A stretch of DNA of 64,000 bases from Melittangium boletus DSM 14713 (GCF_002305855.1 NZ_CP022163.1:9677765-9741764); one strand, 5' to 3'. Shown: positions 34,490 through 43,926, numbered from the stretch's first letter. Program-made: numbers and translations. The notes: a model not told the origin generated them from the letters alone.

Positions 34490-37213
34490 GTGTTTCAACG
34501 TCACCCGAGACAGTCCCCCCCGCTGTTGCTCCGCGGATTGAAGATGTTGAGCGTGCTCGGCCTCGGTCCCCTCTGGGCGGGGGACGCGGCCGCGCTTCCC
34601 TCGGACTACGTGAACACCCTTCGAGGGAGCAATTCCGGCGGCGGCTACTCCCGGGGAAACACCTTCCCGGCGACAGCCGTCCCCTTCGGCTTCAATTTCT
34701 GGACGCCGATGACCGATGCGAACTCGACGAGCTGGATCTACGACTACACCCGAAGCTCGATCCAGGCCTTCACCATCAGCCACATGCCGAGCCCCTGGAT
34801 GGGCGACCGGCAGACGTTCCAGGTGATGCCCCAGACGGGCGCGGTGATCGTGGATCGCGCGAGCCGTGGCGCCGCCTTCAGCCACGCCAATGAGATCGCC
34901 CGGGCGCATTACTACAGCGTGAGGTTCAACAACGGCCTCCAGACGGAGATCGCTCCCACGGACCACGGCGCCTCCTGGCGGTTCACGTTTCCGAGCACCA
35001 GTTCCTACGTGCTGTTCGACACCGTCAATGGTCTGAATGGCTCGCTCACCATCGATGAGGCCAATGGTGTCGTCTCCGGTTACACCGATCACTCGACGGG
35101 CTGGGGCCCCGCGCCCCGTATGTATTTCTACGCGAAGTTCAGCAAGGCGATCGCCGAGTCCCAGAAAGTGACCGGCCAGCGCGCCGTGACGTCCTGGGTC
35201 CGCTTCAACACCTCGGCTGGCGAGAAGGTGACGATGTCGATCGCCACCTCCTTCCTCAGCGTGGCCCAGGCCCAGTCCAACCTGGCGCAGGAGATCGGCA
35301 CCAAGAGCTTCGACACCGTCAAGCAACAGGCGCAGGACGCCTGGAACGCGCTGCTGGGCAAGATCGAGGTGGAGGGCGCCTCGGAGGATCAGAAGACCAT
35401 CCTCTACTCCAACCTGTACCGGACGTTCCTGTACCCCAACTCCGCCTGGGAGAACGTGAACGGCACGCCGAGCTACGCCTCGCCCTACGCGAGCGGCAGC
35501 CCCGTGAAGACAGGCAAGGTGTACGTCAACAACGGCTTCTGGGACACCTACCGCACGACCTGGCCCCTGTACTCCCTGCTCATTCCCACCAAGACCGGCG
35601 AGTTGCTCGATGGGTTCGTGAATGGCTACAAGGACGGAGGTTGGGTCACCCGCTGGTCCGCCCCGGGGTACGCCAACATCATGGTCGGGACCAACTCGGA
35701 TGTGATCTTCGCCGATTCCTACCTCAAGGGCGTGCGCAACTTCGACGTCTCCGCGGCGTATGACTCCATGCTGCGCAACGCGGCGACCTACAGCAGCGAT
35801 CCCGCCCGAGGCCGCAAGGGAATGGATCGGTCCATCTTCCTCGGGTACACGCCGCAGGATCGCGTGGGAGAGTCGACGTCCTGGTCCCTGGAGGGCTACC
35901 TCAATGACTTCGGCATCGCCCAGTTGGCCCAGGAGCTGGGAAAGTCCGAGGACGCGCAGTACTTCCGCAACCGTGCCTTGAACTACGTCCACCTCTTCTC
36001 GCCCTCGGTGGGGTTCTTCCGCGGCAAGAACGTGAATGGCTCCTGGCGGACCTCGGACGCGGACTTCAAGGCGAACCGCTGGGGCTGTGAGTACACCGAG
36101 GGCAACGCCTGGCATTACAGCATGCTCGCGCCCCAGGACGGACAGGGGCTCGCCAACCTCTATTCGGGAAAGAGCGGGTTGGCCAACAAGCTCGATGCCC
36201 TGTTCTCGGCCGCCCGGGATTACGACGTGGGCTGCTACGGCGGCGTCATCCACGAGATGAAGGAAGCCTACGACGTGAACATGGGCCAGTACGGCCATTC
36301 CAACCAGCCCGTGCACCACACGCTGTACATGTACAGCTACGCGGGGACGCCGTGGCGGATTCAGCAGCGCGTGCGGGACGTCTTGAACACCCAATACCAG
36401 TCCGGTCTCGGCACGGGCCATGGCTACCTGGGTGACGAGGACAACGGAGAGCTGTCGGCCTGGTACCTCTTCAGCGCCATGGGCTTCTACCCGGTGAGCA
36501 TGGGCCGGCCGGAGTACGCCATCGGAGCCCCCTACTTCACCAAGATGACGGTCCACCTGGAGAATGGACGAGATCTCGTCATCAACGCCCCGAACGTCAG
36601 CGACACGAACCGGTACATCCAGGGCGTCGTCCTGAACGGGGAGAGCTATACCCGCAACTACCTGCTCCACTCGGCGATCGCGCAGGGCGGCACGCTGAAC
36701 TTCACGATGGGCTCGTCCGCGACGAACTGGGGCTCGGGCGCCAGTGATCTGCCCGCCTCCCTCACGGCGGGCAACTCCGTCGCGCAACCGCTCGCCGATG
36801 TCGCCAAGGGGGGAACGGTCTCCGCCAGCGCGGACAACGCGGCGAGCGGCGAAGGCTCCGCACAGGGCTTCGACGACAACTCGTTGACGAAGTGGCTCGC
36901 CTTCCAATCCACGCCGTGGGTCCGCTACCAGCTCTCCGGTGGAGCGAAGACGGTGAAGATGTACACGTTGACGTCCGCCAATGATTTCCCCGGACGGGAC
37001 CCGAGGAGCTGGACGCTCCAGGCCTCCAACGACGGGAGCAACTGGGTCACCCTGGATACCCGCACCGGGCAGGACTTCCCCTGGCGGTATCAGACTCGGG
37101 CATTCGCGCTCAACAACAACAACACGGCCTACAGCCAGTATCGTCTCCAGATCAACGAGACCCACGGTGACTCGATCACGCAGTTGGCGGAGATCGAATT
37201 GCTCGGTAAGTAG
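34490..37213 (+). CDS. Secreted GH92 alpha-mannosidase with C-terminal F5/8C (CBM32-like) domain
   Basis: This protein has 907 residues from a GTG start, with a signal peptide ending near residue 36 (GDAAALP). Residues about 40-750 follow glycoside hydrolase family 92: VNTLRGSNSGGGYSRGNTFP at the N-terminus, LNDFGIAQLAQELGKSEDAQ mid-protein, and the catalytic GDEDNGELSAWYLFSAMGFY. GH92 enzymes are calcium-dependent exo-mannosidases acting on alpha-mannosides of glycoproteins or yeast mannan. The last ~135 residues form a discoidin-type domain (GFDDNSLTKWLAFQSTPWVR) for sugar binding. In a predatory bacterium it could digest fungal or prey mannan. A sugar-binding lipoprotein gene follows. Confidence 0.9.
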   Translation: MFQRHPRQSPPLLLRGLKMLSVLGLGPLWAGDAAALPSDYVNTLRGSNSGGGYSRGNTFPATAVPFGFNFWTPMTDANSTSWIYDYTRSSIQAFTISHMPSPWMGDRQTFQVMPQTGAVIVDRASRGAAFSHANEIARAHYYSVRFNNGLQTEIAPTDHGASWRFTFPSTSSYVLFDTVNGLNGSLTIDEANGVVSGYTDHSTGWGPAPRMYFYAKFSKAIAESQKVTGQRAVTSWVRFNTSAGEKVTMSIATSFLSVAQAQSNLAQEIGTKSFDTVKQQAQDAWNALLGKIEVEGASEDQKTILYSNLYRTFLYPNSAWENVNGTPSYASPYASGSPVKTGKVYVNNGFWDTYRTTWPLYSLLIPTKTGELLDGFVNGYKDGGWVTRWSAPGYANIMVGTNSDVIFADSYLKGVRNFDVSAAYDSMLRNAATYSSDPARGRKGMDRSIFLGYTPQDRVGESTSWSLEGYLNDFGIAQLAQELGKSEDAQYFRNRALNYVHLFSPSVGFFRGKNVNGSWRTSDADFKANRWGCEYTEGNAWHYSMLAPQDGQGLANLYSGKSGLANKLDALFSAARDYDVGCYGGVIHEMKEAYDVNMGQYGHSNQPVHHTLYMYSYAGTPWRIQQRVRDVLNTQYQSGLGTGHGYLGDEDNGELSAWYLFSAMGFYPVSMGRPEYAIGAPYFTKMTVHLENGRDLVINAPNVSDTNRYIQGVVLNGESYTRNYLLHSAIAQGGTLNFTMGSSATNWGSGASDLPASLTAGNSVAQPLADVAKGGTVSASADNAASGEGSAQGFDDNSLTKWLAFQSTPWVRYQLSGGAKTVKMYTLTSANDFPGRDPRSWTLQASNDGSNWVTLDTRTGQDFPWRYQTRAFALNNNNTAYSQYRLQINETHGDSITQLAEIELLGK

Positions 37214-37219
37214 CACGTG

Positions 37220-37249
37220 CACGGGCCGGCCGCACCAGGCCGGCCCGTG
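37220..37249 (+). terminator. Strong hairpin between GH92 and sugar-binding protein genes
   Basis: The perfect 12-bp stem CACGGGCCGGCC/GGCCGGCCCGTG with loop GCACCA lies 6 bp after the GH92 stop. It may end most transcripts, or act as a stabiliser if the next gene is co-transcribed. There is no T-run. Confidence 0.6.
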
Positions 37250-37282
37250 GCGCTCCAAAAATCTTCCACCGAAGAGGGACGG

Positions 37283-38413
37283 ATGAACCTGCATTCATCG
37301 ACGTTTTCAATTCGCACCGCGGGAATGCTCGCCGCGCTGCTGCTCGTGGCCCCCGCCTGCAAGAAGGACAACCCGGAGGCCAAGGGCGGTACGGGACAGA
37401 GCGCGGGCGGAGCCACTTCGGGCGGGAAGATCGCCTTGATGCTGCCGGAGTCGAAGACCGCTCGCTATGAAACCCATGATCGCCCGCACTTCGAGCGCAA
37501 GGTGCGCGAGCTGTGTCCGGACTGCGAGGTGCTCTATAGCAACGCCGATCAGGATGCCTCCAAGCAGCAGAGCCAGGCCGAGGCGGCGCTGACCAATGGC
37601 GCCCGGGTGCTCGTGTTGGATCCCGTGGACTCGGCTTCCGCGGCCGCCATCGTCGCGCGTGCCCGGCAATCGAAGGTGGCGGTGCTCAGCTATGAGCGCC
37701 TCATCCTCAACGCGGACGTCGACTACTACATCTCCTTCGACAACGAGCAGGTGGGCCGGCTCCAGGGCCAGGCCCTGGTCGACAAGCTGAAGGCGGACGG
37801 CAAGGAGTCTGGCACCATCGTGATGCTTCACGGATCGCCCACCGACAACAATTCGAAGTACTACAAGTCGGGCTCGCACAGCGTGATCGATGGCAGCGGC
37901 TTGAAGGTGGGCGCCGAGTACGACACCCCGGACTGGAGCCCCGACAAGGCCCAGCAGGAAATGGAGCAGGCGATCACCCGGCTCGGCAAGGACAGCATCG
38001 CGGGCGTGTACTCGGCCAATGACGGAATGGCCAGCGGCGCCATCGCGGCCATGAAGGCGGCGGGCATCAACCCCCTGCCGCCCGTCACGGGCCAGGACGC
38101 GGAGCTGGCCGCCATCCAGCGCATCCTCACGGGCGAGCAGTACATGACCGTCTACAAGGCCATCAAGCTGGAGGGAGAGATCGCGGCCGAGGTCGCGGTG
38201 ACGCTCCTGCGCGGGGGCCAGCCTCCGGCGGGCCGGGTGAACGGCAAGGTGAACAATGGCACCAAGGATGTGCCGTCCATCCTCCTTCCCGCGCAGATCG
38301 TGACCAAGGACAACGTGAAGAGCACCGTCATCGCGGATGGGTTCTGGACGGCCGCGCAGCTCTGCGAGGGCTCCTACGCGAGCGCCTGCGCGACGGCTCA
38401 GATCACGCCCTGA
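37283..38413 (+). CDS. Sugar ABC transporter substrate-binding lipoprotein (XylF/ChvE-like)
   Basis: This protein has 376 residues from the ATG at 37283, with a lipoprotein-type signal (LLLVAPAC, C26). The fold is the periplasmic sugar-binding type of xylose/multiple-sugar transporters: KIALMLPESKTARYETHDRP, EVLYSNADQDASKQQSQAEA, LDPVDSASAAAIVARA and SNDGMASGAIAAMKAAG-like segments. It would bind a monosaccharide, perhaps mannose released by the GH92 enzyme. No permease or ATPase gene is adjacent, so it must work with a transporter encoded elsewhere or as a sensor. Confidence 0.88.
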   Translation: MNLHSSTFSIRTAGMLAALLLVAPACKKDNPEAKGGTGQSAGGATSGGKIALMLPESKTARYETHDRPHFERKVRELCPDCEVLYSNADQDASKQQSQAEAALTNGARVLVLDPVDSASAAAIVARARQSKVAVLSYERLILNADVDYYISFDNEQVGRLQGQALVDKLKADGKESGTIVMLHGSPTDNNSKYYKSGSHSVIDGSGLKVGAEYDTPDWSPDKAQQEMEQAITRLGKDSIAGVYSANDGMASGAIAAMKAAGINPLPPVTGQDAELAAIQRILTGEQYMTVYKAIKLEGEIAAEVAVTLLRGGQPPAGRVNGKVNNGTKDVPSILLPAQIVTKDNVKSTVIADGFWTAAQLCEGSYASACATAQITP

Positions 38414-38424
38414 GGCTCCCTCCC

Positions 38425-38453
38425 CTCCGCGCCGATCCTGGGTCGGCGCGGAG
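38425..38453. terminator. Bidirectional terminator hairpin
   Basis: The perfect 11-bp stem CTCCGCGCCGA/TCGGCGCGGAG with a 7-base loop lies between the converging sugar-binding protein and HerA genes. Confidence 0.7.
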
Positions 38454-38472
38454 ACGGAGCGTCTGGACCCGC

Positions 38473-40749
38473 TCAATCCACGAGCAGACGCTTCACGGGA
38501 GCGGGATCCACCGCGACCATCAACGGCCGGGTGAAGTTGCTGAATGACACGAGCGCCTGGCCGGGCGCGAGCCGCGAGACGCGGTTCCACAAGCTCTCGT
38601 CGATGCTGCCCGCCGTCTTCTGCATCCGCGAGATGACGGAGCTGTCCGTGATCTTGTGGATGATGAAGTTGTTGAGCAGACCCAGCACCTCGTTGGGCAG
38701 GTGCTGCGGAAGCTGCGTGACGAAGACAAGCCCCAACCAGCGCTTGCGCCCCCGCTTCGCGATCTTCGCCACCTGCTCGAACAGCACCGGCATCTGGGAG
38801 ATGCGGCTGGCGGACAGGAACTCGTGCGCCTCCTCGAGGACGATGAGCACCGGGGTGATGGACTTGCCCTGGGCGTTCGCCGCCTGGTAGCGCGCCTCCT
38901 GGGTCTCCTGCAGTCCCCGGAGGATGTCGGCGATGACGAGGTTGTTGAGCTGGGGCGAGTCCGTGTCCGACAAGTCGATCACCGACACCCGTCCAGGCTC
39001 GAGCATCGCGCCGTGATCCACGCCGGGCGCGGTGTCGACATCGAAGATCTTGAGGCGCCGCAGGTTCTGCAGCTTGCCCATCAAGGCCTTCCAGCTGATC
39101 TCGTTCTTGCTGCTCTGCGCCATCACCCGGCCCAACACCCGGCCGGGATTCCCGCGGAACTCACTCTTCAACTGAGGACCGCGTGGCGGGGCATCCCCGC
39201 CCTCCGAGTCCGCCCCCTCTTCCGACTCGGGATCCTCCTCCGCGGCGCCTCGCCGCCTCGATGGGGACTTCGACCGGCTCTTGCTCTCGCTCTTGCCCTC
39301 GTCACTGAGGGTGTAGAGGTACGTGTTCACGACGTCGAGGATGTGCTGGAGCGTCATCCGCGGATAGCCCGTGGAGAGCTCGTCCACGTCCAGCATCTGC
39401 TGATGCTCCTCCTCGTTCCGGGGGAAGATCTTGAAGTCCTCCAGGAGCAGCTTCGTGACGTCATAGGCCTTGTGGAAGCGCTCCTGCTGCGCCTCGGACA
39501 TGCCGAGGATTTCCGAGATGGCGTAGGGCGACAGGCTCGAGAAGTTCAGCGAGAAGCGGTGCAGGTTCTTGTGCCTCGGGTTGCGGCTGTCCCGGCCCGT
39601 GAGGTGGTGGATGTGCAGGTCCTTCACGCCCTCGGCCTTCTGGCCCCTGCGCGCCAGGGCCGCGAGCATGGCCGCGTGGTCCGTGGGCTGATCCACGTGC
39701 GTGTACTCCCCTTCCACGTCGAAGACGATGGTCGCGATGCCCGCCGCCTGTGCATGGTGGATGAGGGTCGCCACGGTGGTGGATTTGCCTCCGCCCGTGG
39801 TTCCGATGATGCCGGTGTGACGCGGGAGGATGGACTTGTCCCGAGGATCCAGGCGGGCCTCCATCCGCTCATGACCCGCCACCATCCCGATGCACATGCT
39901 CCCCTTGAGCCCCAGCACCCGCGCGCTCTCCTGCTCATCCAAGACGAAGACGGGGCTCTTGGGGCGAGGCCGGAGTTTGGGGGCCGAGAGAGCGCCGCCC
40001 ACCTCCTCCCCCAGGATCTCGATGTCGGCGCGCCCGTGGTAATCGAAGGTGTAGGACATCTTCTTGCCCTGCACGACCACGCCCACCGCCATCGTGGAGT
40101 TGGCGGCGATGGCATCCGGCTCGGAGAAGGGACCCCGGACGACCACGCCCAGATAGGAGCGCTTGTCCTCCCGGGACTTCACCCGCACGAGCGTCTGCGA
40201 GGCCAGTTGGTGCATGTCCTTCCGCGTCGTCAGCACGGTGATGAGGTTGTCCTCGCTCGCCGAGGTGTCGAAGTGGGTGAAGCCCACGGCCTTCTCGAGC
40301 TCCGGATCCAGGTCCAGGGAGGAGGCCTTCGCCAGGGTCTCGAGTTCCTTGAACTCCCCCAGCGCCTTCTCGGGCAGGGGGCTGAGGACGTCGTTCCGGG
40401 GCGAGGCTGGAGCAGCGGGTGCCTTCGCCTGCGGCGGCGGAGCGGCGGGTGGCCTGGCCGGTGGCGGGGTGTTGGACGGCGGCGGAGCCTTGGCCTGCAC
40501 TGGAGGGACAGGCCGGGCGGGAGGTGTTGCCGGGGGTCCAGCCGGCTTCGGGGCGCCAGCGACGGGCCCGCCCGGGGGTTTGGGTGCGCCCGGCGGTCTT
40601 GGCCCCGGCACCGCCACCGGCACCGTCCGCACGGGCCCGCCCGACGGAGGCGTCACGGCACCTGGTGCGGAAGGCCCTCGGACGGCCATGGGCGCGGTCC
40701 TCGGGTCCGAACCGGGAGAGGCCTGGTAGGTCTTGTCATCATCGGCCAT
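38473..40749 (-). CDS. HerA-type DNA-translocating ATPase with proline-rich N-terminus
   Basis: This 758-residue protein has a disordered Pro/Ala/Gly-rich region at residues 1-115. A HAS-barrel-like domain follows (TLVRVKSREDKRSYLGVVVR), then the hexameric FtsK/HerA ATPase. Walker A is GTTGGGKSTT with K322, and Walker B is LIVLEEAHEFL with E639/E640. The arginine-finger region is near RGRKRWLGLVFVTQLPQHLP. An acidic/Lys-Ser insert sits in the middle (SKSRSKSPSRRR). HerA motors drive DNA-end resection or phage-defence complexes with a nuclease partner. Here it is the last gene of a five-gene operon, 13 bp after the NurA-like gene, which is probably that partner. Confidence 0.88.
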   Translation of the reverse strand: MADDDKTYQASPGSDPRTAPMAVRGPSAPGAVTPPSGGPVRTVPVAVPGPRPPGAPKPPGGPVAGAPKPAGPPATPPARPVPPVQAKAPPPSNTPPPARPPAAPPPQAKAPAAPASPRNDVLSPLPEKALGEFKELETLAKASSLDLDPELEKAVGFTHFDTSASEDNLITVLTTRKDMHQLASQTLVRVKSREDKRSYLGVVVRGPFSEPDAIAANSTMAVGVVVQGKKMSYTFDYHGRADIEILGEEVGGALSAPKLRPRPKSPVFVLDEQESARVLGLKGSMCIGMVAGHERMEARLDPRDKSILPRHTGIIGTTGGGKSTTVATLIHHAQAAGIATIVFDVEGEYTHVDQPTDHAAMLAALARRGQKAEGVKDLHIHHLTGRDSRNPRHKNLHRFSLNFSSLSPYAISEILGMSEAQQERFHKAYDVTKLLLEDFKIFPRNEEEHQQMLDVDELSTGYPRMTLQHILDVVNTYLYTLSDEGKSESKSRSKSPSRRRGAAEEDPESEEGADSEGGDAPPRGPQLKSEFRGNPGRVLGRVMAQSSKNEISWKALMGKLQNLRRLKIFDVDTAPGVDHGAMLEPGRVSVIDLSDTDSPQLNNLVIADILRGLQETQEARYQAANAQGKSITPVLIVLEEAHEFLSASRISQMPVLFEQVAKIAKRGRKRWLGLVFVTQLPQHLPNEVLGLLNNFIIHKITDSSVISRMQKTAGSIDESLWNRVSRLAPGQALVSFSNFTRPLMVAVDPAPVKRLLVD

Positions 40750-40762
40750 GGGTCATGTCTCC

Positions 40763-41941
40763 TCAGGGACGCCGCTTGCGCTCGCTGGCGTAGTGGAACT
40801 TCGCGCCCGCTTGGGCGTAGGCATCGTTCACCATGCCCAGGAAGCCTTCGGATCCGAAGGCTCCCCGGCAGGCCACATCCGCGACATCCAGGAGCATGGG
40901 GAAGCCCCGCTCGGAGCGGAGGATGCTGTCGGCCATCGCCACATGCGCCGCGACGTGGACGTGCTCCCGGTGTGCATAGAAGAGATACGGAGGCGAGTGG
41001 TCCGACGCGCGGAAGATGCCTCGCAGCACGTTCGGGCAGTACTCCCTCACGAACTTGAGTGCCCTCTTCCGGTCATCGTCGTCGAGATTCCACTTCTCGA
41101 CGAGGTACGCGCTGTCCTCTTCGAGCGTGTCGATGATGGCGTACTCCCCGCCGTACAACGCATTGCCGAAGGTCAGGAAGCCGCGGTCCTCCAATGAGTT
41201 GGGGACGAAGACGAACTTCTGTTGATCCCGGATGAGGCGCTTGAGCAGTTCGAGCGACGCGGTCAACAGGCTCGAATAGCCGGAACCCGACAGCAGCTCA
41301 CGCGAACAGGGATTTCCATAGCCCATGCGCCAATCGGCGTTCGACCGGTCCAGCAGGAGGGCCAGCTCCGCGTGGGCCCGGATGTTCCGGCGCGCCAGCT
41401 TGGACAGGGTGTCCTCCTCTTCCAGGTCGCGCGCCCGGCGTTGCTCGAAGATCTCCCTCACCAGCTTGCGCGCATCCGTCTGGGTCGACATCTCCTTGCG
41501 AAAGAGGCGCTGGGAGAAAACCCCCGTGTTCCCGCCATAGCTGACGATGGCGACCCCAATCTGCGTGATCGCGATGGGCAGGCTGTCATGGGAAACGGCC
41601 ACGCTGTTCACGGCTTCGACTCGCCCTGGGAAGAGCAGACCCTCGTGAATGGTGGCCAACCGCTCGGGACTGGCTGGGTAGACACCCGCGCTCGGGGGCG
41701 CATCGCGCGGGAGCCGCAGGCGGGGGAAGAATTCCTTCCGGATGAAGTCCCGGAGGACATCCTCATCTTCCACCGCCTTGCCAATCTGAGCCTTGAATCG
41801 CTTCAGGAGGGTCTTGGGATCGAATCCCAGGTCCCAACTCCTCAAGTCGAGCGTATCGGCGAGATCCTCGCCGAACGCCTTCCGATAATCATCGTCCCGG
41901 ATGAAACCATCATCCCCATCCGGTGGAATCCCCTCCGACAT
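40763..41941 (-). CDS. NurA-like nuclease-domain protein
   Basis: This 392-residue protein lies immediately upstream of the HerA gene. Its layout resembles NurA: a central SHDSLPIAITQIGVAIVSYG strand pair where NurA carries its first acidic metal ligand, AELALLLDRSNAD resembling the 'llDGpL' motif, a helical stretch LELLKRLIRDQQKFVFVPNS, and a C-terminal FPMLLDVADVACRG block like the NurA 'PypLieAD' segment. HerA-NurA pairs resect DNA ends. The match is by eye and partial, so a new HerA partner family is equally possible. It starts 2 bp after the ImmA/IrrE stop, so the two are translated together. Confidence 0.58.
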   Translation of the reverse strand: MSEGIPPDGDDGFIRDDDYRKAFGEDLADTLDLRSWDLGFDPKTLLKRFKAQIGKAVEDEDVLRDFIRKEFFPRLRLPRDAPPSAGVYPASPERLATIHEGLLFPGRVEAVNSVAVSHDSLPIAITQIGVAIVSYGGNTGVFSQRLFRKEMSTQTDARKLVREIFEQRRARDLEEEDTLSKLARRNIRAHAELALLLDRSNADWRMGYGNPCSRELLSGSGYSSLLTASLELLKRLIRDQQKFVFVPNSLEDRGFLTFGNALYGGEYAIIDTLEEDSAYLVEKWNLDDDDRKRALKFVREYCPNVLRGIFRASDHSPPYLFYAHREHVHVAAHVAMADSILRSERGFPMLLDVADVACRGAFGSEGFLGMVNDAYAQAGAKFHYASERKRRP

Positions 41942-41943
41942 GC

Positions 41944-42675
41944 TTATTCCTCCTCCTCCTCATTGAAATACTTCTTGATGGAAAAGGGCCGGTGTTCTGG
42001 CCCGAGCAGGATCCGGGCATACGACTCGGCCTCTTCTGGGCGAAGGCCGAACCGGAACGCCATTTTCGCCACTCCCTCCTTCCGAGAGACTCCCTTCAAC
42101 ATCGGGAGGACCTGCTCCGCGGGTGCCAACAATTCAAAGGCCAGACGATCCGCGCGATGCTCCGCGGCATCCACCCTGCCCACGCAGATGGCCCCCGAGG
42201 AATCCCGATCCATGAGCTTGACCTGCACGAGGGGAATCCGCTTGAACATGGCGGACATACCCTCCTCGATATTGGGCTCGCGCTCCCCATCGAGCACCTC
42301 GCAGATGCGCTTGCCAAGGGCTCCCACGGCCTTCATCCGCGGCAATAGATGATCGAGGACGAAGTGGGCCACTTCATGCGCCAGGGTGAAGCGCTGCACA
42401 GCCGCGGTGTCCTGGCTGTCCCAGAAGATGAATCCGTGTTCCTTCTCCGCCACCATGCACCCGTGAATCGCACGGTCCTCCTGGGGGGCATTGACCTGGA
42501 TGTCCCGTTGGGCCAACCAGTCGCGAATCTGGTGGGTGGTGAGTCCCGGAATCTTCACGAGGAAAACGGGGAGGTGGATTTCCACCTCCTCCGCCAAGTC
42601 ACGAGGGAAACGCGTGCTGGGGGTAGCGCCCAGCTTGCTGGCCTTCACCGCGTCCTCCAGCCACCTGCGCCTCAT
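41944..42675 (-). CDS. ImmA/IrrE-family metallopeptidase
   Basis: This 243-residue protein has the zinc motif HEVAH (H100, E101, H104) in FTLAHEVAHFVLDHLLP and a downstream EHRADRLAFELLAP helix supplying the third ligand, as in ImmA/IrrE proteases. Known members cleave and remove repressors: ImmA in ICE activation, and PprI/IrrE of Deinococcus after DNA damage. It overlaps the upstream small gene by 4 bp (ATGA). That neighbour, or the sigma-like factor above it, is the obvious candidate substrate. The very acidic end (FNEEEEE) is unusual. Confidence 0.87.
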   Translation of the reverse strand: MRRRWLEDAVKASKLGATPSTRFPRDLAEEVEIHLPVFLVKIPGLTTHQIRDWLAQRDIQVNAPQEDRAIHGCMVAEKEHGFIFWDSQDTAAVQRFTLAHEVAHFVLDHLLPRMKAVGALGKRICEVLDGEREPNIEEGMSAMFKRIPLVQVKLMDRDSSGAICVGRVDAAEHRADRLAFELLAPAEQVLPMLKGVSRKEGVAKMAFRFGLRPEEAESYARILLGPEHRPFSIKKYFNEEEEE

Positions 42676-43043
42676 GATTCGCGCTCGTCATCGTCGGAAC
42701 GGTCTCGCGCCGCGAGCAATGTGGAGCCGCTTCGTGCCTCGCCCTCATCCCGCCGAGAGAAGGCGGCCAATGACTCCACGCGCCGGATGAGCCTCACGAG
42801 CGGAAGCGGCGCCAGATTGAAGCGGTCCGTGATGATGCGCAGATGCTCGGCGAAACGGTCCTCCTCGGGCCGGCGGCAGAGCGCGAGCCAATCGAGCGTC
42901 TCGAGCGAGCAGTCCAACTCCGCCGCGAGATCTTCCGGCGACTTGCCCTCGATCCGGTGAGCGGTCTCGAAGATGTAGCCGAGCGTCCACTTGTGCTCCG
43001 GGCTCTTACGGACCGCGGTCTTCAACCACTCAGGCTGGGTCAT
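42672..43043 (-). CDS. Small helical HTH-like protein, candidate repressor or adaptor
   Basis: This protein has 123 residues from the ATG at 43043. The core PEDLAAELDCSLETLDWLAL has the spacing of a helix-turn-helix, followed by LCRRPEEDRFAEHLRIITDR and PLPLVRLIRRVESLAAF. The C-terminal third is polar and probably unstructured. It resembles short XRE-like regulators paired with ImmA/IrrE proteases. I infer that it may be the protein cleaved by the next gene's product. It overlaps the sigma-like gene by 14 bp and the protease gene by 4 bp. Confidence 0.6.
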   Translation of the reverse strand: MTQPEWLKTAVRKSPEHKWTLGYIFETAHRIEGKSPEDLAAELDCSLETLDWLALCRRPEEDRFAEHLRIITDRFNLAPLPLVRLIRRVESLAAFSRRDEGEARSGSTLLAARDRSDDDERES

Positions 43044-43641
43044 CGGGGTCCTCCTTTCCAAAACGTTCCAGTATCTTCATGAGTCGGTCCCGGTGCCGCT
43101 TCACTTCCTGCCGCATCCGCTCCAGGCACGACGTGTCCAGTCCCAACGCCCGCGCCAGCGTCTCGGTGGAACTCTCCCCGCTGAGGATCAGCCGGAGAGC
43201 GGCCACGTCTCGCTCGTCCTTCAAGAGCCCCTTCTCGATGAGCCGGTCCACGGCACGGGATGCCTCCACATAATTCTCCAAATCCTCCTTCGGAGACGGC
43301 TGCCAGAGTTCGACAACGCTCGCGAAGTTTTCCTCGCGCTGGGCTTCCGAGGCCCGCGAACGGAGCCGATCCCTCACCCGATACTTCGCCGCCTGGGTGA
43401 GGTAGGTCACCAAGCGGCCCTGCCGGGGATCGTACCGCTCGGGGGTCGTCGCATAGGCGAAGAGCACATCGATGAGGGCATCGTGGGCCGTCTCCTTGTC
43501 GCACTTCAGACCACTCGTCAGGAACCCCTCGATCCGCTCCGCGAAAGCGAGCAGGAGATCGACCAGGATCGCTGGATCCTTTTGAAGGGCCCGGTCATGC
43601 AGTTGCCGCTCATCCACCGGCGGAACTCTTCGTATGGACAT
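43030..43641 (-). CDS. Sigma-70-like factor (ECF-type), first gene of HerA operon
   Basis: This protein has 203 residues, using the ATG at 43641 (another ATG lies two codons earlier; AGGGG precedes both). A region-2-like helix set reads DALIDVLFAYATTPERYDPR, then GRLVTYLTQAAKYRVRDRL. A region-4-like HTH reads SGESSTETLARALGLDTSCL, then ERMRQEVKRHRDRLMKIL. It is short and divergent, like ECF sigma factors of planctomycetes and myxobacteria. It could direct transcription of this operon or of a wider stress regulon. The open frame upstream to 43968 is not coding by composition. Confidence 0.7.
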   Translation of the reverse strand: MSIRRVPPVDERQLHDRALQKDPAILVDLLLAFAERIEGFLTSGLKCDKETAHDALIDVLFAYATTPERYDPRQGRLVTYLTQAAKYRVRDRLRSRASEAQREENFASVVELWQPSPKEDLENYVEASRAVDRLIEKGLLKDERDVAALRLILSGESSTETLARALGLDTSCLERMRQEVKRHRDRLMKILERFGKEDPDDPA

Positions 43642-43926
43642 CCTCATCCCCTCTCCTCGCCAGGTCGCGTTCAGACCTCGCGCGCTCCGTGTGTGTGTTG
43701 TCCGTTCCTTCGGAACCACACCGGAGAGTTCGACGCGGACGTCATCCGACCTGACGGGGAGGTTGATCGATGCCTGGATGGAAAGTCCATACCTCTTTGG
43801 TGGTAGTCCGCTCCAACCCGGCTTCATTGGGAAAATAAACACGGCGTGGCGAACTCCGCCTTTCCGCGGCGAATGAATCAGGGAAGACGCGGCGAGACGC
43901 CGTGCTTCGCCCCCCTGGAGAAACGC

